Origin: an uncultured Chlamydiae bacterium
GTDB taxonomy: Bacteria; Chlamydiota; Chlamydiia; Chlamydiales; Rhabdochlamydiaceae
Length of the DNA stretch: 64,000 bases
Direction of reading: 5' to 3'
NCBI GenBank assembly: GCA_903824495.1
Contig: CAIJXB010000026.1
Span: 62,001 to 126,000, forward strand
Both the position numbers and the translations under genes were made by a program. Positions 54,038 to 62,740 of the stretch are shown one piece after another (position 1 is the stretch's first letter; the number at the start of each line of letters is the position of its first letter). Under the pieces are notes generated by a model, which did not search any database, had not been told where the DNA came from, and worked only from the letters and a program-made list of their open reading frames with translations.

Positions 54038-54354
54038 TGGTCTGGTATTCCAAAAGACAGTCTCGCTACGATCATAAGCAAGAAACTTCTTTGCTGAGGA
54101 TTTCCTTCCCAGCTCAAAAGATAGGCTAGATAATCACCTATCTCGCCAATACCTCCAGATATCTCTCCATTTAAATCAAAAAAGCACTTAGTAAATTTTT
54201 TAACGCCTATTTGGGATAAGTTTAAAAAAATCTCACCCTGGCAATAAAAAACTTTTGAATAGATCAGAGTTACCAGGGATTTAAAGTCTCGACAATTTCT
54301 GGTCAGGCTTTCAAAATCGACAAAAAACATTTTAGAACAAAAAAACAAAAACAA
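54001..54354 (-). CDS. Doubtful hypothetical gene
   Basis: This frame of 117 codons fills most of the 385-bp gap after the MYND gene and overlaps its 3' end by 37 bp. The product is hydrophobic with scattered aromatic and Cys residues, and there is no ribosome site before the start. It resembles nothing I recognise. Chance frame or remnant is at least as likely as a gene; otherwise the gap holds only AT-rich DNA. Confidence 0.25.
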   Translation of the reverse strand: MFLFFCSKMFFVDFESLTRNCRDFKSLVTLIYSKVFYCQGEIFLNLSQIGVKKFTKCFFDLNGEISGGIGEIGDYLAYLLSWEGNPQQRSFLLMIVARLSFGIPDHYFVVWYLNLIT

Positions 54355-54422
54355 TTAATTTAATTGTTTATAAAAAACACAAAAATACAATATATTATCG
54401 ATAACAAAAATAAGGAGATTAT

Positions 54423-55202
54423 ATGAGCGCAGGAAATATTGGAGTATTAAATCAAAATCTAAACTTCAGGCCCCTTCACTCTAATGATCTAATGACATTT
54501 GAGTCTTTACCATCCCTTGCTCAAGCTGCATTTATGCCTGGGGAGCTACTGCAAAAAACTATATTTTTCGCTGGAGCCATGCTACTAAGAAAATCGGCCA
54601 AAGACCACCTTACGCTCGCCTCTGTCCGTATTACCTCTAGATTTAATAGATTACAAAGAGAACTCGGGATACCAAGGCCTCTCGCTTCTTCTGCACTTAT
54701 GACAGGAGGAACTCTCGTGGCTTACGCCCTATATTCACTATCTGGCTATTCCTTGGTTTCAGGAATTATTTTTAGTGTTCATAGCATATTCATGAGAGAT
54801 GTCGCTTATGCTCCGCGGGGTCCTGCAGCATGTGGAATTGTTAGCCTCCGAGGTTTGATTGAACGTTCTATATTACCCCCCGATAATGCCGGCCTGAATA
54901 TGATTGATTTGATTCGAAATCAAGACAGAAAGGACGCTGTTGAATCAAGAGCTGAAATGGTTGCTTCGGTAGCTCTTTTAGTAGCAAGCATCGGACTTAC
55001 TATCCTTTTTCAAAATCCCATAATAGCCAGCGCCATCGCACATCCATTAACTGCGATAATTAAAGCTGTAACCTTACGTGTATTGGCTACAGTAGAGACC
55101 CATCTTCAAAATACACAAGATCGAGTAGCTCAACAAGCCCAAGATGCAGAATATGCGCAACGGCTCCAAGATGATGAAATTCTGAATTTCCTTGAAAATT
55201 AA
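54423..55202 (+). CDS. Hydrophobic membrane protein, possible inclusion-membrane effector
   Basis: The 259-residue product has an excellent ribosome site (AAGGAG). It has two bilobed hydrophobic stretches: residues about 100-127 (ALMTGGTLVAYALYSLSGYS...) and 185-225 (MVASVALLVASIGLTILF, then IIASAIAHPLTAIIKAVTL). Paired hydrophobic segments with no Sec signal are typical of chlamydial inclusion membrane proteins. The C-terminal tail DAEYAQRLQDDEILNFLE resembles a ubiquitin-interacting helix of MIU/UIM type. No enzymatic motif is seen. It stands next to the MYND effector candidate. Confidence 0.65.
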   Translation: MSAGNIGVLNQNLNFRPLHSNDLMTFESLPSLAQAAFMPGELLQKTIFFAGAMLLRKSAKDHLTLASVRITSRFNRLQRELGIPRPLASSALMTGGTLVAYALYSLSGYSLVSGIIFSVHSIFMRDVAYAPRGPAACGIVSLRGLIERSILPPDNAGLNMIDLIRNQDRKDAVESRAEMVASVALLVASIGLTILFQNPIIASAIAHPLTAIIKAVTLRVLATVETHLQNTQDRVAQQAQDAEYAQRLQDDEILNFLEN

Positions 55203-55218
55203 ACATATATTAATAAAC

Positions 55219-56034
55219 TCATTCTCCTCCAGCAGGCTCAGATTTAGAGCTCGCAGCTGAAGGATACGCATCTGGAACGCTAAAGAAATCGCGAACGGCT
55301 TGTTTAGTCACTTCTTTTCCCATAAGAGCAATAGATTCTGTTAAGGGGATGTTTTTAGGACATACCTCTACACAGTTCTGCGCATTTCCACAGTCACTGA
55401 CCCCACCTTCTTCCATAAGAGCATGCAGACGATCTGGAGCTGCAAATTTGCCAGTCGGATGCGCATTGAAAAGGCGCGCTTGAGAAATAGCAGCGGCACC
55501 TATGAATTTAGAGTGATTGTTAAATTGAGGACAAGCCTCTAAACAACATCCACATGTCATACAGGTGGATAGTTCATAGAGAGTTTCTTGCATGGAAGGG
55601 CTTACTTTAGGACCAAAGCCTCGATCATGAGAATCATCTACATCAACCCACGCTTTTACCTTTTTTAAGCTTTCGAACATGGAAGATCTATCCACCACTA
55701 AATCTCTAATGAGTGGAAATTTGCTCATAGGAGCGATTGTAATGATCTTTCCTCCAGTCTCTTCAAGAAGCTGATGAACAAGAGCTGTACAGCTCTGACG
55801 AGGACGGCCATTAATGAGTGTTGTGCAAGAGCCGCATACTTCTTCTAAGCAGCCTTGCTCCCAAGCAACAGGAGTGACTTTTTTCCCTTGTCGATTGATC
55901 GGATTTTTTTGCACGTGCAAAAGAGTTGTCGTCATGTTGAGAAAAGGGGTAAGCGCTACTTCGAACTCTTCCCAATATTGATCACCGGAAACACCTCGAA
56001 GAACTTTTAGAATAAAAAAATCGCCCATAGTCAC
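55219..56034 (-). CDS. sdhB: Succinate dehydrogenase iron-sulfur subunit
   Basis: The 271-residue protein holds the three iron-sulfur clusters of complex II: the ferredoxin-type [2Fe-2S] ligands in CLEEVCGSC and a later Cys, and two ferredoxin motifs CMTCGCCLEACP and CGNAQNCVEVCP. It carries electrons from SdhA flavin to SdhC quinone site on the cytosolic membrane face. A Ser/Ala-rich C-terminal tail (about 15 residues) extends beyond the family core. It is the last gene of the sdhC-sdhA-sdhB operon (18 bp after sdhA). Confidence 0.96.
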   Translation of the reverse strand: MTMGDFFILKVLRGVSGDQYWEEFEVALTPFLNMTTTLLHVQKNPINRQGKKVTPVAWEQGCLEEVCGSCTTLINGRPRQSCTALVHQLLEETGGKIITIAPMSKFPLIRDLVVDRSSMFESLKKVKAWVDVDDSHDRGFGPKVSPSMQETLYELSTCMTCGCCLEACPQFNNHSKFIGAAAISQARLFNAHPTGKFAAPDRLHALMEEGGVSDCGNAQNCVEVCPKNIPLTESIALMGKEVTKQAVRDFFSVPDAYPSAASSKSEPAGGE

Positions 56035-56052
56035 CCTTTCTCTTTTTACAAT

Positions 56053-57942
56053 CTATATAGGAAGCTGAATATTTTTAGGAATGTTTTCAAGTGTCGGTTT
56101 CGTTTTCTTGGCCGTACTATAATCTCTAGCTACCGGTTTTAGATGCCTGAGATCAACAGGTTTATAGCTAATGATCGGCTCTTGCTTTTCTGGATCATAG
56201 GTTGCAATGGTAGTTTTAAGCCAGCTTCCATCATCTCTTTGAGGGAACTCTGGTTTATAGTGAGCGCCTCTAAATTCATTGCGAAGAAGAGCTCCCTTTG
56301 TAATGACCATTGCAAGTTCGATCATCGCACCGAACTGATTGGCAAACTGATATGTTTGATTCATGACAGTTCCTTTGTCATCCAAAGAGGCTCTTTGCAT
56401 TCGATCTCGAATCGATCGAATCCCATCGAGCGTCTTTTCTAAATCTTTGTTGTTGCGCTTGACTGTGACATTGTTCACCATAAGGATGGAAAGCTCATCA
56501 TGAAGCTTATGAATGTTCTCTTTACCTTCTCTATTCAAAATCTCGTGCTTGAGAGCTTCTTCTGCTGCCATCGAAGAGGAGAATATTTTTCCAGGAAGCT
56601 GTCCATAGGACATCGTCAATTGCTCAAGATATCTTGGAACTTCAAGTCCTGCAGTAAGCCCTGCAAAAATACAAGAAAGAAGAGAGTTAGCCCCGAGTCT
56701 ATTCGCTCCGTGGTATTGGAATTCTGATTCTCCCACTTGGAAACATCCAGGGATGTTGGTCATCTGTCTGAATCTAGTTTCCCGATCTGGATCATCAGCT
56801 GCAGGCCAATCAACCCAAGCGCCTCCCATAGAATAGTGAACGGCAGGGAAAATCTTCATCGGAACTTTGTGAGGATCTTCTCCTGTAAATTTGCGATAGA
56901 TCTCAAGAACCGATTCAATCTTATGCTGGACTTGAGAAGTTAAATGAGAAACATCTAAGTACACTTGATCTTGTCCATCGATACCAAGTCCAAGCTCGCA
57001 GATGCGCAAAACTTCTCTTGCTGCGATGTCTCTTGGAACAAGGTTGCCAAAGACAGGATACATCTCTTCTAAGAAGTACCAAGGCTCGCCCGTCTTACCA
57101 CAGGGAATTTCTTTTCCTTGAGGATCTGTGATTTTTTTAGAGGAATCTCCATAGACCCACATACGTCCGCCTTCTCCGCGAGAAGACTCTGAAATGAGTC
57201 TTAGCTTGTCTTCTCCAGGAATCGCTGTTGGATGGATTTGTATAAACTCACCGTTGGCATACTGCATCCCTTGTTTATACAACCTGCCATTCGCAGCTCC
57301 TGTACAAAACGTAGAATTGGTGGACTTTTTGAAAATAAGACCAGGGCCTCCTGTTCCAAAGATCACAGCATCAGCTTTCAAGATCTCTAGACTCAAAGTA
57401 TAAAGGTCCATCATGATAATGCCTCTAGCAATTCCTTGCTCATCAAGGACAAGTCTCATGAACTCATGATGTTCAAACTTTTCTACACGCCCCATCGCTT
57501 CATAGCGCCGTACTTGCTCATCGAGTGCATATAAAAGTTGTTGTCCGGTAGAAGCTCCACAAAAAGCAGTACGATGATACAACGTTCCACCGAACCGTCT
57601 AAAATCCATATTCCCTTCGGGAGTGCGATTGAAAGGACATCCAAATCGTTCCATCATCCGAATGATGCCTGGCGCTGCTAAGCACATCTCTAAAACAGGA
57701 GGTTGATCGGCTAAAAAGTCGCCACCTTTGATAGTGTCGTAAGCGTGAATGAGAGGTGAGTCGTCTTCGTTTTTTAGATTCATAGCAGCATTGATGCCGC
57801 CTTGCGCGCATACAGAGTGAGATCTTTTAACTTTCGTAACAGAGACAATTTTGACATGGCATCCATTTTCTGCAAGCTTCATAGCAGCAGCAAGACCTGC
57901 AAGTCCACCTCCGACAACGATCACTTCTTTATTCTTTTTCAT
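56053..57942 (-). CDS. sdhA: Succinate dehydrogenase flavoprotein subunit
   Basis: The 629-residue flavoprotein oxidises succinate to fumarate. It shows the FAD site VIVVGGGLAGLAAAMKLAENG, the covalent-FAD HSVCAQGGINAA with the His for FAD attachment, HPTAIPGEDKLRLISESSRGEGG and the active-site RLGANSLLSCIFAG. It has the Bacillus/Chlamydia-type length and layout. It lies between sdhC and sdhB, all on the - strand. Confidence 0.97.
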   Translation of the reverse strand: MKKNKEVIVVGGGLAGLAAAMKLAENGCHVKIVSVTKVKRSHSVCAQGGINAAMNLKNEDDSPLIHAYDTIKGGDFLADQPPVLEMCLAAPGIIRMMERFGCPFNRTPEGNMDFRRFGGTLYHRTAFCGASTGQQLLYALDEQVRRYEAMGRVEKFEHHEFMRLVLDEQGIARGIIMMDLYTLSLEILKADAVIFGTGGPGLIFKKSTNSTFCTGAANGRLYKQGMQYANGEFIQIHPTAIPGEDKLRLISESSRGEGGRMWVYGDSSKKITDPQGKEIPCGKTGEPWYFLEEMYPVFGNLVPRDIAAREVLRICELGLGIDGQDQVYLDVSHLTSQVQHKIESVLEIYRKFTGEDPHKVPMKIFPAVHYSMGGAWVDWPAADDPDRETRFRQMTNIPGCFQVGESEFQYHGANRLGANSLLSCIFAGLTAGLEVPRYLEQLTMSYGQLPGKIFSSSMAAEEALKHEILNREGKENIHKLHDELSILMVNNVTVKRNNKDLEKTLDGIRSIRDRMQRASLDDKGTVMNQTYQFANQFGAMIELAMVITKGALLRNEFRGAHYKPEFPQRDDGSWLKTTIATYDPEKQEPIISYKPVDLRHLKPVARDYSTAKKTKPTLENIPKNIQLPI

Positions 57943-57967
57943 GTGCTATGCACCTTTATTATTTATA

Positions 57968-58987
57968 TTAATATCTTAAGTTAAACCAAAAAGTGCCCCA
58001 TACGGAAGACAGCCCTAAAAAGGCCAAGATCACCATGAGAGAAATTGCAACGGTCAGTAAGGATTTTTGAGAAGCTCTTCGAACAATGACACCCCAAGTG
58101 ATTAAAAATGTCCAAAAACCATTGAACGCATGAAAGCATGCAGCCAGTACAAAAATGGTGTAAAGGGCAATATAAATAGGCTTTTTAAATACGTCTCGTA
58201 CTGTGAGCAGCGTTGCTGTTCCAAAGCTTGAGCTTTCTGCAACCACTTGCCCTTGCTTTAGATGGAACTTGCTTACAGTTTCGATCCACTGATGTTTAAG
58301 TCTATATTTTTGAGCAGAGCCTAAGATCATTTCTTTTTGCGAATCGAAAGGAACTGACTTCACTCCATCCATCCAATCTTTTGTTTCATTTTGTACAAGT
58401 GAAGCCACTTCTACAAGAGCCTTTTCATCTTCTCTTTGATCAAATTCGCTTTGCGCTTTTTGGATCGCATTTTCATCATATAATTGGACGTGCAAACGAT
58501 TTGAAAGTGTGTAGAGACCATCATCCATCTCAAGCTTTACAAAGTATGCCTCATAGTCCCCTTGAGAAATACTGTGTGGATATTCAATAAATCTGAAATT
58601 AACAATGTGACCAATGAGACCAAAAAGCAAAATCCAAGAAGTGATCCTTTGCCAAGAATACGCCCTATTTCTTCCGTACTGACGTAAAGAAGGCGTAGCG
58701 CCTGATGTTTTACGGGCGTTACTTTTAGCAGTTAGTGCGTATTTCACACCCCACACTAGATGGATTAAAATAGGAACTCCAAGCAAAGTGATTTCTATCA
58801 CTTGCAGGTAAGGAAAATTATGGATCGCGTTGACCATGCGAATGAACCCAGATCCATCAGATCCGATCCAAAGGGCCGCTTGAGAATTTGTAAGTAGGTG
58901 CTCTACCAGAAAAAGAACAAGCCATAAGCCCATCAAAGAGTGTAACCTTCTCCATACAAACTCTCGAGGAATTGCTGCCACAGTCAT
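57968..58987 (-). CDS. sdhC: Succinate dehydrogenase membrane subunit (cytochrome b558 type)
   Basis: The 339-residue membrane protein has five hydrophobic helices with histidines for haem b: RLHSLMGLWLVLFLVEHLLTN, VLIHLVWGVKY, IGHIVNF and FHAFNGFWTFLITWGV. It anchors SdhA/SdhB and reduces quinone as a single large anchor subunit (B. subtilis type). A hydrophilic insertion of about 130 residues between helices 3 and 4 makes it much longer than the roughly 200-residue Bacillus protein. The ATG at 58987 with AGGTGGGA upstream is preferred to the GTG three codons earlier. Confidence 0.92.
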   Translation of the reverse strand: MTVAAIPREFVWRRLHSLMGLWLVLFLVEHLLTNSQAALWIGSDGSGFIRMVNAIHNFPYLQVIEITLLGVPILIHLVWGVKYALTAKSNARKTSGATPSLRQYGRNRAYSWQRITSWILLFGLIGHIVNFRFIEYPHSISQGDYEAYFVKLEMDDGLYTLSNRLHVQLYDENAIQKAQSEFDQREDEKALVEVASLVQNETKDWMDGVKSVPFDSQKEMILGSAQKYRLKHQWIETVSKFHLKQGQVVAESSSFGTATLLTVRDVFKKPIYIALYTIFVLAACFHAFNGFWTFLITWGVIVRRASQKSLLTVAISLMVILAFLGLSSVWGTFWFNLRY

Positions 58988-59087
58988 AAGTCCCACCTAA
59001 AAAATTTTGTTTTCCCCGTATTAAACTACGGAATCTTGTTTTGAAAAAGCAAAAAATGCAAGAGGAAGCAAATAGAAGAACTGCTAT

Positions 59088-60017
59088 TCAAAACTTCAGC
59101 TGAGCCCCAACACCAAGATGCCCTATTTGAAAGTAGGCATCAACGTTCACATAGGAGGGCTCGCAGCCCACACATAAGTGATATCCATCTTCTGTTGTCT
59201 GTTTAGTACGGGTATAGGTTCTTATGCTCTCAGAGATACTGCTATAGATGCTTTCCTCTCCTTGAGTAAGGATTTCGGTTAAAACAATAGTTGTGAGAGT
59301 CATTAACAAATCGGGAAATTCTTCTTCTAATCCACTCTTTTTTAGAAGCTTTTTGTGATCAGTAACTGATTTATTGCGGCTATTTTTGATGACCATGTCT
59401 GAAAGGATTATTGTTTGAGTCTTTTTCATAGGATTTTGTAAAAGAATGTTCCGATAAGCTGGGTCCCGATATCTAATTTCAGCAGAAGAGACACCGGCTA
59501 CTACTGCTGCTTGGCTCATTTTTTCAAGATCTTTGATCGACCAGTCTGCCGGAATAGTTACCATCGTAGCTCCGCCATCTTCTGAGATCTCGGCAATAAG
59601 ACCTGCCCTGGCCAAAATGTACACAAAACGCTTGATCGATTTTGTCTCGTTAGACTCCACGCATTCTGGAATACCTAATAGTTTGTCCAAATTTCTAACT
59701 TTTGGATAGCGCTGCTCAAACATATGATACAATTCAGGCCATACACCGTTAAACCTCTCATGGTTCAAAAAGCGGCTCATGAGTGAAGACGATCTTCCAA
59801 GTGAATTCCAATCTTTTGGATGTAAAAAAGGAAGAATAATTTTATGAAAAAAACTATCCGGCAATTGCTCCATTAAAGCGATAGGCATGATGAGTTTTGT
59901 TGCAACCGAGCTCACGCGTGATTCAACTGAAGGAGAAGATCTCTTACCTAAAGAAAGATCTTCCCAACCATAAAACCATTTTAAGTACTTAAAACCAGTA
60001 TTCAAGATAGAAATCAT
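59088..60017 (-). CDS. F-box-domain protein
   Basis: The 309-residue protein has a eukaryotic-type F-box at residues 51-97: LPDSFFHKIILPFLHPKDWNSLG, then SRFLNHERFNGVWPELY, with the conserved LP, L/I, D/W and terminal W. F-box domains bind Skp1 in SCF ubiquitin ligases. Beyond it are SNETKSIKRFVYILARAG and a helix-rich region without known fold (to residue 309), possibly the substrate-binding part. There is no signal peptide. It is inserted between sdhC and tatD, which are close neighbours in C. trachomatis as I recall. It is inferred to be a host-directed effector. Confidence 0.75.
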   Translation of the reverse strand: MISILNTGFKYLKWFYGWEDLSLGKRSSPSVESRVSSVATKLIMPIALMEQLPDSFFHKIILPFLHPKDWNSLGRSSSLMSRFLNHERFNGVWPELYHMFEQRYPKVRNLDKLLGIPECVESNETKSIKRFVYILARAGLIAEISEDGGATMVTIPADWSIKDLEKMSQAAVVAGVSSAEIRYRDPAYRNILLQNPMKKTQTIILSDMVIKNSRNKSVTDHKKLLKKSGLEEEFPDLLMTLTTIVLTEILTQGEESIYSSISESIRTYTRTKQTTEDGYHLCVGCEPSYVNVDAYFQIGHLGVGAQLKF

Positions 60018-60041
60018 TTTGAGCTACTGTCTATCAGTGAT

Positions 60042-60809
60042 TCAAAAAGAAAATAACGAGCGGACATTCTTCGATGTCTGCTCTGCAACTTGCTCTAAAG
60101 AAATCCCCTTGAGGGCTGCAACAACTTCCGCCGTCTCTACCACAAAAGAAGGCTCGTTGCGAAGTCCTCTTTTTGTTTGAGGAGCAAGATAAGGAGCGTC
60201 TGTTTCAATGAAAACCCTATCTATTGGAGCGTATTTCACAACTTCTTTGAGCTCTATTGATTTCTTAAATGTGATGATACCGCTAAAAGAAATGCTCCAA
60301 CCACGATCGAGCACTTGCTTAGCTTCTTCTAAAGTCCCTGTAAAGCAGTGAAGTAAAGCTCTTGGGCTTTTATATTCACTATCGGCAATTTCAAAAAGAT
60401 CGCTAAATGCGTCCCTGCAGTGAAAAATAACAGGAAGATCGTTTTTTTTTGCTAAGTGGAAATAGTTTATTAGGTGCTTTTTTTGTATGTCTTTAGGTGA
60501 GTGTTCATAATGGTAATCAAGCCCTGTCTCACCAATTGCCACGAGTTTTTTTTGAGAAGCCGCCTCTACTACTTCTTTAAAAAAAGCATCCCCTTCTTTT
60601 TCAACATCATGAGGAGTTGTTGCTGCTGCCAAATACACAGGAATAGCGGGACTGCTTTTTTGGATGAGAAGACCTCTTTCCAAAGTCTTTGAGTCTGTAC
60701 AGATATTAACAACCGCATCTAGCTTTGCAAGGCGAGCTCTTTCTAAAATCTCTTTCCACTCAGAAAATAACGAGTCATCACCTAAGTGAGCATGGGAATC
60801 AATAAACAT
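60042..60809 (-). CDS. tatD: TatD-family metal-dependent DNase
   Basis: The 255-residue TIM-barrel hydrolase has FIDSHAHLGD (HxH), IGETGLDYHYEHS (Glu), PVIFHCRDAF (His), ALLHCFTGTLEEA (His) and VFIETDAPYLAP (Asp), the complete metal-site set of TatD/YcfH. These act as 3'-5' exonucleases in DNA repair. It overlaps the upstream glycosyltransferase-like gene by 11 bp. Adjacent to sdh genes also in C. trachomatis (recalled). Confidence 0.95.
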   Translation of the reverse strand: MFIDSHAHLGDDSLFSEWKEILERARLAKLDAVVNICTDSKTLERGLLIQKSSPAIPVYLAAATTPHDVEKEGDAFFKEVVEAASQKKLVAIGETGLDYHYEHSPKDIQKKHLINYFHLAKKNDLPVIFHCRDAFSDLFEIADSEYKSPRALLHCFTGTLEEAKQVLDRGWSISFSGIITFKKSIELKEVVKYAPIDRVFIETDAPYLAPQTKRGLRNEPSFVVETAEVVAALKGISLEQVAEQTSKNVRSLFSF

Positions 60810-61422
60810 GTGGAGTCTCTCTATTTCTAAAGCGTCTGGAAGCTTGATTATGTTCTATGACAATTTCTTTAGGGTCAAGTCCATGAATCACTCGATCAAA
60901 GATTTTCGCATGAGTAAGTGGAAGATTACCAATATTAAATTCAGGTTTTGAAAGAATTGCAAAATGAAGACTTGATTGATCGCTAAAAGGAACCGCTTTT
61001 CCTGCTGCTTTTATGATTTCATCAGAATAGTGGCACCAAAGATCTAAGCCGGCAATCCCTCCTTCTGTAGAGTTCACATACACGGTTCCTGCAAAAGCAG
61101 AAAAACGGGGATCTTGAATTCTAGGCTCATAAGAAAACACGAAATCTGAAAACATAAAGTCTTCAAATTGGAGAGGTTTTAAAAACACAGCATCTGCATC
61201 GACCCAAAGAAGAGGTCTTTGAAAGACTTTCATTTTTTCTCTCATGAAATAAGGTTTATAGGCGCAGTTCTCCTCCCAAGATCCTCTATCTTCAATTCCT
61301 TCTATGTGGAACTCAAGTCCAAACTTCTTGCATGACTTAATCAAGTGCTCTACTTCTTTTTCGTAGGGGGTGTCTTTGGTATAGTAACTGACAATCAGGG
61401 GGATCTGAGATAAAAAATCCAT
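60799..61422 (-). CDS. Cytosolic glycosyltransferase-like protein with DxD
   Basis: The 207-residue protein starts MDFLSQIPLIVSYYTKDTPYEKEVEHL and has PLLWVDADAVFLKPL (DxD) and, later, SDQSSLHFAIL and GLDPKEIVIEHNQASRR. This is a compact GT-A nucleotide-sugar transferase layout. Unlike the glycosyltransferases of the two islands it lacks a signal peptide. It overlaps tatD by 11 bp and is expected to be cotranscribed. The position corresponds to that of dsbD in C. trachomatis (recalled), which is absent here. Confidence 0.7.
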   Translation of the reverse strand: MDFLSQIPLIVSYYTKDTPYEKEVEHLIKSCKKFGLEFHIEGIEDRGSWEENCAYKPYFMREKMKVFQRPLLWVDADAVFLKPLQFEDFMFSDFVFSYEPRIQDPRFSAFAGTVYVNSTEGGIAGLDLWCHYSDEIIKAAGKAVPFSDQSSLHFAILSKPEFNIGNLPLTHAKIFDRVIHGLDPKEIVIEHNQASRRFRNRETPHVY

Positions 61423-61460
61423 TAAAAACCTTTAGGGTTATTTTTAAAAAATGAAGGCCG

Positions 61461-61490
61461 TTGACAAATAGCCTTTTCCTAATGTATCTC
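61461..61490 (+). promoter_or_regulatory. Putative promoter of the Tol-like operon
   Basis: A perfect TTGACA at 61461-61466 is followed at 18 bases by TATCTC (61485-61490), within 60 bp of the exbB start in a divergent gap. The -10 is imperfect. Confidence 0.4.
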
Positions 61491-61547
61491 TATAGAGAAG
61501 TAGCTCGTATAATAATTATTCACCACATTTAAATGGTCCAGTAGCTC

Positions 61548-62297
61548 ATGCTTAATCTTATCGCATCAATGCAACCCTTTACAAGCGCTTATGCTCAGTC
61601 TGATCTGCCAGGAAAATTGATCATCTGGTCCTTGGCATCTTTATCTATTCTTTGCTGGATCATTTTGATCTATAAAATATGGCAAGCAAACAAGGTAAAA
61701 AAAGCATCTCAAAGAGTGCTGACCTTGATCGACAAAAACAAAGATCAGCTCCTTCACTTAGATGCTGCTTGTTTTTCCCCTTTCATGCAAGAGTACGTGC
61801 CTCATCCATTTCCTCAGATCTACTTTGTTCTAAAGGATAAGACGATTGAGATTTTAAACAAAAAGATTTTTTTTCTAGAAAAAACAAATCAAGCAAATGA
61901 AGTTTATTTAACGACAAGCGACATGGAAATTTTAGAGCAGTACGTATCCTCTACTCTTTCAGACCAGTATAAACTTTTGGAAAAAAACCTGTTTGTTCTT
62001 TCTACCATTTATACATTAGCTCCTTTTTTAGGACTTCTTGGAACTGTTTGGGGGATCCTTGTGACATTTTCCTCTTTGAACTCAGGGGCATCCGCAGCTT
62101 CTAACGCTGCGATCCTAGGAGGAATTTCTACTGCGCTCTCCACTACCGTCATGGGGCTTGTGATCGCAATTCCAGCCTTGATCTCTTATAACTACCTTAA
62201 AAACAATCTAAAACATTTCTCATCAGACATGGAAAATTTCCTCTATCGCCTTCTTTCCATTTTAGAATTGCAATATAGAAAAGCAGACCTCACTTAA
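61548..62297 (+). CDS. exbB: ExbB/TolQ-family proton channel protein
   Basis: The 249-residue membrane protein has three hydrophobic helices. The last two (YTLAPFLGLLGTVWGILVTFSSLN and ISTALSTTVMGLVIAIPALISYNYL) are the conserved MotA/TolQ/ExbB signature. It forms the proton-driven motor with the ExbD/TolR partner that follows (14 bp) and energises a TonB or TolA-like protein. First gene of the unit exbB-exbD-tonB/tolA-like-tolB, matching CT596 onward in recalled order. Confidence 0.93.
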   Translation: MLNLIASMQPFTSAYAQSDLPGKLIIWSLASLSILCWIILIYKIWQANKVKKASQRVLTLIDKNKDQLLHLDAACFSPFMQEYVPHPFPQIYFVLKDKTIEILNKKIFFLEKTNQANEVYLTTSDMEILEQYVSSTLSDQYKLLEKNLFVLSTIYTLAPFLGLLGTVWGILVTFSSLNSGASAASNAAILGGISTALSTTVMGLVIAIPALISYNYLKNNLKHFSSDMENFLYRLLSILELQYRKADLT

Positions 62298-62311
62298 CAT
62301 AAAGCACCATC

Positions 62312-62740
62312 ATGGCAAAAAAAAGACTTAGGTCATATTTAACTCAAGACGATGAAGAGCCATCTCTTAATCTGACCCCCCTCATCGACGTAGTCTTTGT
62401 TGTCTTGATCCTTTTTATTTTGGTCGCTCCTATGCTCGAGGTTGACAAAGTAGAACTTGCAGCAGCACCCGTTAAGCAAACAAAGCAGCAAGCTCCAGAA
62501 CCTAGTCCTCTTACCATCCACGTACATGCAGACAATTCTATTTGGATACGCTCTAAAAAGGTTTCTATCGAGCAGCTAGTTCCTTTGCTCAAACAAGAAA
62601 AAACGGCTAGACCCTTGCAAATGCCTCAACTTTTCCACGATAAAAAAGCGCAATTCGGAACCTATCAAGTCGTTAAAAATGCGGTAGAAATGGCGGGTTT
62701 TGAAGAGCTAGATGTCATCTTGCAACCGGGCGGAGTATGA
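62312..62740 (+). CDS. exbD: ExbD/TolR-family protein
   Basis: The 142-residue protein has one N-terminal transmembrane helix following LNLTPLIDVVFVVLILFILVAPML, the ExbD/TolR signature with the membrane Asp (LIDV) used in proton transfer. The C-terminal periplasmic domain includes HVHADNSIWIRSKKVSIEQL. It overlaps the next gene by four bases (ATGA at 62737-62740). Confidence 0.93.
   Translation: MAKKRLRSYLTQDDEEPSLNLTPLIDVVFVVLILFILVAPMLEVDKVELAAAPVKQTKQQAPEPSPLTIHVHADNSIWIRSKKVSIEQLVPLLKQEKTARPLQMPQLFHDKKAQFGTYQVVKNAVEMAGFEELDVILQPGGV

Noticed and set aside
53547..54077. 176-codon frame overlapping the MYND gene
   Set aside because: Same strand, shifted frame inside a well-supported gene, no ribosome site or domain; a shadow.
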